Positions 58,200-64,000 of a stretch of 64,000 bases of DNA are shown one piece after another (position 1 is the stretch's first letter; every line of letters begins with the position of its first letter). Source of the stretch: Euborellia annulipes (Eukaryota; Arthropoda; Insecta; Dermaptera; Anisolabididae); the NCBI GenBank assembly GCA_023213315.1, contig JAKCPI010027536.1, forward strand, positions 1 to 64,000, given 5' to 3'. Made by a program: the position numbers and the translations under genes. Under the pieces are notes generated by a model, which was not told where the DNA came from, ran no database searches, and was given only the letters and a program-made list of their open reading frames with translations.

Positions 58200-59221
58200 G
58201 TAATTTTTTTATTATTATTTAATTATTATAGTATTATATTTATGATTATTATTTAACAGAAGCGGCTAGCAGATCAACAATAAAATATTTTAAGAGAAGT
58301 ATAGCAATCTGAGATTTATTAGAAAAATCCTAACTAAAAGGTAGGTTTATTGTTGGAAAAAGCAGCCGCCTCATTTGATTCAGAATAAAATTAAGAATTT
58401 AGAAAGTTCACTCTTGAAATTCCTAATTCTTCATATTCGAAAATACAAAGAATGGACGAGGCTTAAATTCATGGGAAAAACATTTATTTCTAAATTTTGG
58501 ATTGGTAGAGTAGGCCTAAAGACTTCTTGAGATATAAGTATTTAAGAATCTTCCCTGATTCGAGAAATGTATAAATTTGCTCTAACTCTTATCTTGTACA
58601 GTACACCACAAGTACCTGATGTTTTCGAGAATGACTCTTGAGCTTAGTCAACCAAATCAATATTTTTGAAATAAATAAATCATATTTTTTTAATTCATAT
58701 GAAGAGGAAAAGCTACTTTTAAGCCAACACTTCTGACAGCAATTTTGGGTGTCTAAGCTCAAGGCTTCATTCAAGAGCACATCGGGTACTTGTGGGTCCT
58801 ACTGTACACTCGGCGCCATTATTAAATAAAAAATGATTTATTTATTTTAAAAATTCATTTTGGTTATCTAATCCCAAGGTCCAAGTTTCTCCCATGGTGG
58901 TTAATTGTAACAATAGTAAGCATCCCTGCGCACACGGACAGTCTAGAATGCGAAATCTTGATTCTACTTAAAGATTAAGAATTTTATTAATATCATTAGG
59001 TATATTTTTGTTCAGTTAACCTAGCAAAACATAGATTAGGACATACCTGGCTAAATTCCTATCTTTTTGCTCTAACCACTAATACAATAACAAGTTTTTT
59101 ATTCGGTTCTGATGATGAATGAATTCTTTATAGATATACACAAAGGTAGAGATAGTCATAAAGACAAGAAATATCTGATTGAAAGAGATTTAAATAAATA
59201 ACTTGTTTCAAATTATTACTA

Positions 59222-60228
59222 AAAAAAAATGGTCGCGCAACTTTCTCTTACCCTTCGGCAAGTGAAAGTGCTTGTCACACCAGATTTTTATGTCGAGATA
59301 TATTTAGTTTCCCATATCACCTTAGTTCCAAACTTGACCACTTGCATTGCATAAGTAAAAATCTGAAATACATCAGTAAAGTGAACTTCAAACTATTTCC
59401 AAGAAACATTTTACGGATATTTATTTATTTTTTAAAGAGCATGTAAAAAACAGTTGATTTTTGAATTTTAATCAAAATCGTGAAAACCAATTTTGGATTG
59501 GTGACCCCGAGCAATCAGCGTGTGGAACACCCCCCGGTAGCCAACAGTACTTGTAATTAAAAAAATTATACGAATAAAGAAATAAACCCTAAATGGCCTC
59601 TGTAGCCGAAAGGGGTTTAAAAAACAAAAAAAAAAAAAAAAACAATTCGTGAAAAAAAAACACTAGTAAAGTGTGCTTCAAACAATTTTCTCGAAAAATT
59701 TTATTGATATTCTTTTTAAAGAGCATCTAAAAAAGAGTTGATTTTTGAATTTTAAACAAAATCGTTCGAACGAATTTTGACTAACTTATCTTTTTTCCTA
59801 TAAAGTACAAGAGTAAAATGTGATTCAAAAGATTTCAAAGGCAAAATGAGAATATACATTTTAAAGAACATGTAAAAAATAATTGATTTTTAATATTTTA
59901 ATCAAAATCGTTGCAGCAAATTTTGAGAAAATAAAAAAAAACTGAAAAAGTATATCAGTAAAGTACTAGTACTTTTTGGCCGATTTTGTTCAAAAACTTA
60001 TTTTGAATGCCCTGAAAGGTACCTAACTTAAATATAAAATTTCAATCCGATAGCTCTATTCCTTCATGCGTAAATCGTTACACACACACAGACCAATTTG
60101 CGGGACCCATTTTTTTGGACTCAGGGGACATCAAAGCATGTATATCCATCAAAATTTCGACATCGAATTTTTTGACATGATTGCACTACTTTCTCTATAT
60201 ATTTCATATATAGGGTAAGAGAAAGTAA
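59222..60228 (-). mobile_element. R1 repeats, rearranged double copy
   Basis: A shortened terminal hairpin (59230-59287) and R1 body to 59480. Then foreign sequence, including the 5S-like 34-mer at 59495-59528. A second R1 body segment runs from 59640 to the end hairpin GGTAAGAGAAAGTAAAA at 60228. Melted intron 4. Confidence 0.65.
59495..59528 (+). repeat. 34-bp piece of the 5S-like SINE
   Basis: GGATTGGTGACCCCGAGCAA, TCAGCGTGTGGAAC differs at one position from the minus strand of 18073-18106. An A-rich tract follows about 100 bp later. Confidence 0.5.
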
Positions 60229-60411
60229 AAATCACTTTAACAACTTTTGGTTATAAAAAGATGAGGGGTAAAACTGGATAGGTAGAACAATTTTTATCAA
60301 TATAAGTTAATGCTTCATAAAATAGAAAAAATCAAAACTAATAATAATTTTTCAATGATATAAAACTTATTTATATATATCATTTAATTAATTAAAATTG
60401 CTTTTTTTTAG

Positions 60412-60575
60412 GTAATTATCCGTTATGTCGTGTACTTCCTCAAATTTACGCTGTGAAAAAAAATACAGTCGATGATCATGCAATGGCATTAGTCTCTCTT
60501 TTGCCTCTTTGTCCGAATACAGAAAAACTCGCTCTTTTACAACTTTTTGTCCTTGTTGCAGCTAATAATCCCGCT
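60412..60575 (+). CDS. melt: Melted, coding exon 5
   Basis: 164-bp exon encoding residues 177-231. It includes NYPLCRVLPQIYAV and ALVSLLPLCPNTEKLALLQL, an ARM/HEAT-like alpha-helical segment. The acceptor is TTTTTTTAG and the donor GCT|GTGAGTTT in phase 0. Intron 5 is only 78 bp. Confidence 0.94.
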
Positions 60576-60653
60576 GTGAGTTTGTTTTGTTATTTTTTTT
60601 TTTTTTGTCTTGTTTAATATTTAAGAAAGAAATTATAGTAATTTGATTTTTAG

Positions 60654-60863
60654 TTGCTTGAGCCGTCACTCCCACAGCTATGTGAATATTTGGGCCCAAG
60701 TGGTACAGTAACGGCCACCATGCAAGTGTTAGTGAATGTGGCAAATGGAAAACCGCAGTTGTTGGTGGACCATGTAGCCAAGGTGCAACAGGCAGCTCGT
60801 GCTCACCCATCTACGCTCTGCCTGGCTGCACAGGTCATTGCTCGCGTCGGCCGTCTCAGCCAG
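60654..60863 (+). CDS. melt: Melted, coding exon 6
   Basis: Exactly 70 codons, residues 232-301, in phase 0 at both ends. It reads LLEPSLPQLCEYLG, TATMQVLVNVANGKPQLL and STLCLAAQVIARVGRLSQ. GC content is clearly higher than in the flanking introns. The acceptor is TTTTTAG and the donor CAG|GTAACT. The following 1.8-kb intron 6 carries a pogo-like element with an R1 copy nested inside it. Confidence 0.95.
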
Positions 60864-61128
60864 GTAACTTTTTTGTTTCCATTTATTTTAAAAATAACTC
60901 AAGCTTTTTTTATCTCGTATAAATTCTCTTGAAGTAAAATTTTTTGTTTTATTATTATAATTTAAACCTGAGAATATTTTATTCACAATATCGATCGCGA
61001 TTTACTCGAACGCTTAAAAATATAAACAACAATTACAATAAGTATTTTAATAGTTATTAGAATTAAAAAATAGAGATCAGCTACTAAGTAAGAAAGGGGA
61101 GGAGGCATCTACCCAGGATCTCACAATA

Positions 61129-62144
61129 AAGTAAAACCCCTCTTATCCGACCTCGAATCAACAGGGCTTCGGATTAACCGGCCTATCCCATTAGTATTAT
61201 AATAAGGATTACATATATTTATTATACATTTTTAAATTAAAGTGTGTGGTGCAACTTTGTGCATTATGTTCGTTCAGATGGTGAATAGGGAGGGGGAAGG
61301 AGTTTCTTGCTCGCTTGCTTCCTTCTTTATTTTTACTTTCTCTTACCCTATATATGAAATTTAACAAGACTGAGTTTACTATACATGAAATATATAGAAA
61401 GAAAGTATTGCGATCATATCAAAAATTAGATGTCGAGATTTTGATGGATATTCATATTTTGAGGTATCCTGAGTCCAAAAGAGTGGGTTCTGCAAATTGG
61501 TCTGTCTCTCTTAAACGAGAAACGATAAACGAGAAGTTTCGTGGAAGGGTTGTCCAAAGTCAAAAAAATATAAAGGATCCAGACAAATGAATTGATTTGA
61601 ATTGTCTGTGAAGAAAATATCTCAGGAACGAAAAGAGCTAGAATGTTGAAATTTTATAAATGAGTTAGCCACTCCCCCAAGGGCTGAAAATAAGCTTTTG
61701 AACAAAATTGGCCAAAAAGTACTAGTACTTGTACGGATGTACTTTTTCAGTTTGTTTTTTTTTTCATTTTCTCAAAATTCGCTCCAACGATTTTGATTAA
61801 AATTCATAAATCAACTATTTTTTTTTTGATGCTCTTTAAACAGTATATCAGTGAAATTTTTCGTCAAAATTGTTTGAAGTACACTTTACTGATGTTGAAG
61901 CATTCGTAGCTCCGCGCCAACTATGAATCGAGTGGTCAAGTTTGGAACTTATGCTAAGGGCAACTAAATATTTCTCGACACAAAAAATCTGTTGTGACAA
62001 GCACAGTACACAACTATTCATAGGCTATAAGCGAGGTAGTAAAACGAAAACGTGTGAAATGAAATAAAAATCAATTTTTCACCGAAACCCCGGTCCGGCC
62101 AGGGTCTCGCTCCCGACCAAGCCGGTTAATAGGGGGTTTTACTG
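61129..62144. mobile_element. pogo/Tigger-like element hosting an R1 copy
   Basis: Left AAGTAAAACCCCTCTTATCC; the right end reversed reads CAGTAAAACCCCCTATTAAC, CGGC. TA on both sides (61127-61128, 62145-62146). The R1 copy 61332-62018 is inserted, leaving about 330 bp of host element. Melted intron 6. Confidence 0.75.
61332..62018 (+). mobile_element. R1 repeat, terminal hairpin truncated
   Basis: Starts TACTTTCTCTTACCC, then AGAAAGAAAGTATTGCGATC, GTGGGTTCTGCAAATTGGTC and AAAAAGTACTAGTACTTGTA, and ends in half of the hairpin (TCTGTTGTGACAAGCACAGT, ACACAACT). A 55-bp unrelated stretch interrupts it near 61515-61600. Confidence 0.7.
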
Positions 62145-62334
62145 TACCAGTATTAGGGACCATAACTTGATAACTTAATATATTAGAGAAAAATATAGTA
62201 GAGAAAGGAAGCAATAGCAAAAGACTCTTTGTTTTTTATTGAGCAATTTGAAGCGAGATAAAAGGAAAATATTATATATCTTGAAAATTATCTACATTTG
62301 ATTTATGATTTGATAAAAAATATATTCATATAAG

Positions 62335-62584
62335 CAAGGGCGTCCGCAGGATTTTTGCAGGGGGGGGCAAGGATTTTTGCAGGGGGGAAGTCTTCCAGAT
62401 AAGTTAAAAAAAACGTATTTTGATATTAATAATGTTATACATCTCTTAGTATTTAAAGCTTTCTCACCGCGGTAAGGTGGATGTATACTGTGAAAGGTTT
62501 TTGTATTTTTTTGTTTTATACATTTTTTGTATCATTTTAATTTTCCAGGGGGCAAGGCCTGGTTGCCCCCCTGCGGACCCCATG
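62335..62584. mobile_element. G-rich hAT-like MITE, CATATAAG duplication
   Basis: 250 bp. Ends CAAGGGCGTCCGCAGG and CCTGCGGACCCCATG, with exact duplication CATATAAG at 62327-62334 and 62585-62592. G-run inside. It lies 115 bp upstream of melted exon 7. Confidence 0.85.
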
Positions 62585-62699
62585 CATATAAGCGATACAA
62601 TTAATATAATACACTGCGTGTCAAAAAATGAACTTTTAGACTGTTCTGAAATAAAACTGAACTATCCAAATATTAAAGCTAATTTTATTTTGTCTTTAG

Positions 62700-62974
62700 G
62701 ATCGTGCTCAAGAGGCGCTCAATTTCGTGCTGGAAAATCTTTCAAAGGCTGATCGTAGCAGTCAAGCAACGTTACTTCGAGAAGCCACCCTTCTGTGTTC
62801 TACTTATCCTGCACTTTTCACCGACAAAATGTTACAAGAAGTCCGTCAATGTAGTGGAGGTAGTAAATCTCCACCTCAAGTCAAACAATCTCATGGAGTT
62901 ACTATAGTTAAAGTAGGAGGCAGCGGAAATGGTACTTCAACTACTTTAGCCACCACTCAACCATATCTTAATAG
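62700..62974 (+). CDS. melt: Melted, coding exon 7
   Basis: 275-bp exon encoding residues 302-392 plus two bases of Arg393. The first half continues the helical region (ALNFVLENLSKADRSSQATL, then ATLLCSTYPALFTDKMLQEV). The second half changes to a Gly/Ser/Thr-rich, probably disordered linker (GGSGNGTSTTLATTQPYLN). The acceptor is TGTCTTTAG and the donor AATAG|GTAAAT. Intron 7 is 76 bp. Confidence 0.94.
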
Positions 62975-63050
62975 GTAAATAATACTTTTCTTAATAGATA
63001 ATGTTAATTAAATAGTATTTAAATTTATCTTTTTTTTTTTTTTTATACAG

Positions 63051-63154
63051 ACAAGAAGTAAATCGCCTTATGTCACGACCACGCTTGGGAGGGGATAGTC
63101 GTAGTACAGGAAGATTACATTCGGCACATCGATCGATGACGCGACTTAATGTTG
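63051..63154 (+). CDS. melt: Melted, coding exon 8 (last in window)
   Basis: 104-bp exon completing Arg393 and encoding residues 394-427. It reads RQEVNRLMSRPRLGGDSRST, then GRLHSAHRSMTRLNV, a basic conserved segment of insect Melted. The acceptor is TTATACAG. The donor is G|GTCAGT, leaving one base of the next codon. No further exon is recognisable in 63155-64000, so the C-terminal half, including the PH domain, lies beyond the window. Confidence 0.9.
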
Positions 63155-63700
63155 GTCAGTATATAAGTGACAAAATATTACTATAGCTCTAGAAAAATAT
63201 ATTTGAGTCTTAAAACTTCCCACACTATTTAATGTTTAAATCAGGGGTGGCCAACCGGCAGCCAACTCCTTGAACATTTTTGCGGCCCACGAGATTCATC
63301 ACCCTTTTACACAATATATATTTTTTTTTTATATAATGGGGTCCATTTCAAATCAACACAGCTGGCAACCCGGCCATCGCCGATTTTAATAAAATTTGAT
63401 GGGTTTATTGACCACATGATGAGAGAAGGAAAAATGCCAAATTATAGAATTGTAGCACAAATACAACAAGAGTAATGGCTGCCCAAAGTATGGAAAATTT
63501 CACAAACCTTGCAGACAAAAACTGCTGTGACTCCTGTTCTAATAAAGATAGGACTGTGAAACAAGTATTTTTGGAAAGGTAGGGAGACCAGCTTTCAAAT
63601 GATGTGCAATATGGCCATATTCAAACAATGTAATGTAAATGTAAAATAAATTTCATTTTTTTTTTATTCCATTTATATTTATATAATTTATTTTTTATTT
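63155..63700. other. Melted intron 8 start, partly repeat
   Basis: A hAT-like left end (CAGGGGTGGCCAACCGGCAG) lies at 63246. The following 400 bp are unrecognised and GC-richer than the flanks. Confidence 0.4.
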
Positions 63701-63704
63701 GTGT

Positions 63705-63835
63705 TTTGGGCCATTGAACTAGGATAAAGATTGTCTGTCCGCCGCGAAAGCGTGGAGGTCCTGGTTCGACTCCAGGGGGCGCAATTTTTGTCCAATCAAA
63801 CACAAACTCATCTGGCAAATTTGTTATCCTAACAT
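63705..63835 (+). mobile_element. tRNA-like SINE (GGCGC family), copy 2
   Basis: GGCCATTGAACTAGGATAAA, CCGCCGCGAAAGCGTGGAGG, B-box GGTTCGACTCC, AGGGGGCGCAATTTTTGTCC, CAAACTCATCTGGCAAATTT. Same layout as 11070-11194 on the other strand. Confidence 0.65.
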
Positions 63836-64000
63836 AAAAATCTCTGCCATTGTATTTTGTATTTTAAATACTTACAACTTGTTAGTATTTTACCCGGCCC
63901 TGTCATTTTGTTTTAATTTTTCACCTCAAAAATATCTATAGTGGGTCTAAACTAATGGGTCGTTTTGATAACTTACCTACCCCAACATTAAAATAGCCTC

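Noticed and set aside
61315..61590. 91-codon frame in melted intron 6
   Set aside because: It is the R1 repeat body read through; melted exons 6 and 7 join in phase without it.

Overview
This is animal genomic DNA, AT-rich and heavily invaded by transposons. Introns are long, exons short, splice sites are GT-AG, and both recognisable genes are animal-specific in architecture. The wording of the two proteins and the transposon types fit an invertebrate, probably an arthropod, but I cannot name the species.

Two protein-coding genes are visible, head to head. On the minus strand is casein kinase I alpha. Its first three coding exons are at 50839-50714, 47003-46897 and 15562-15337, with introns of 3.7 kb and 31.3 kb. 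The rest of the kinase lies beyond the low-coordinate end or is not recognisable here. On the plus strand is melted (VEPH1 family), an insulin/TOR-linked PH-domain protein. Its first eight coding exons lie between 52509 and 63154 and encode about 427 residues. The PH domain lies beyond the high-coordinate end. The two start codons are 1.67 kb apart, so the region between them probably holds both promoters. A MITE sits inside it.

Layout: 1-15336 is casein kinase intron 3 or downstream sequence, full of nested repeats. 15337-50839 is the casein kinase gene, mostly the giant second intron. 50840-52508 is the shared upstream region. 52509-64000 is the 5' half of melted, with repeats concentrated in introns 1, 2, 4 and 6 and introns 3, 5 and 7 only 76-83 bp long.

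The repeats fall into clear families: (a) hAT-like MITEs with G/C homopolymer tracts near the ends and 8-bp target duplications, many exact; (b) hAT-like MITEs with CAGTGGTTTCCAAAC-type ends; (c) PIF/Harbinger-like elements with TAA duplications; (d) Tc1/pogo-like MITEs with TA duplications; (e) a roughly 0.65-kb family (R1) with a long hairpin at one end and GGTAAGAGAAAGTA at the other, in at least ten copies; (f) several tRNA-like SINEs and one 5S-rRNA-like SINE; (g) LINE 3' tails; (h) foldback elements whose arms carry a conserved block fitting the hammerhead ribozyme core.

The foldback family is the most interesting signal. At least six copies on either strand keep CUGANGA-like, GAAA and UH boxes. 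They also keep pairing flanks whose sequence differs between copies while complementarity is kept.
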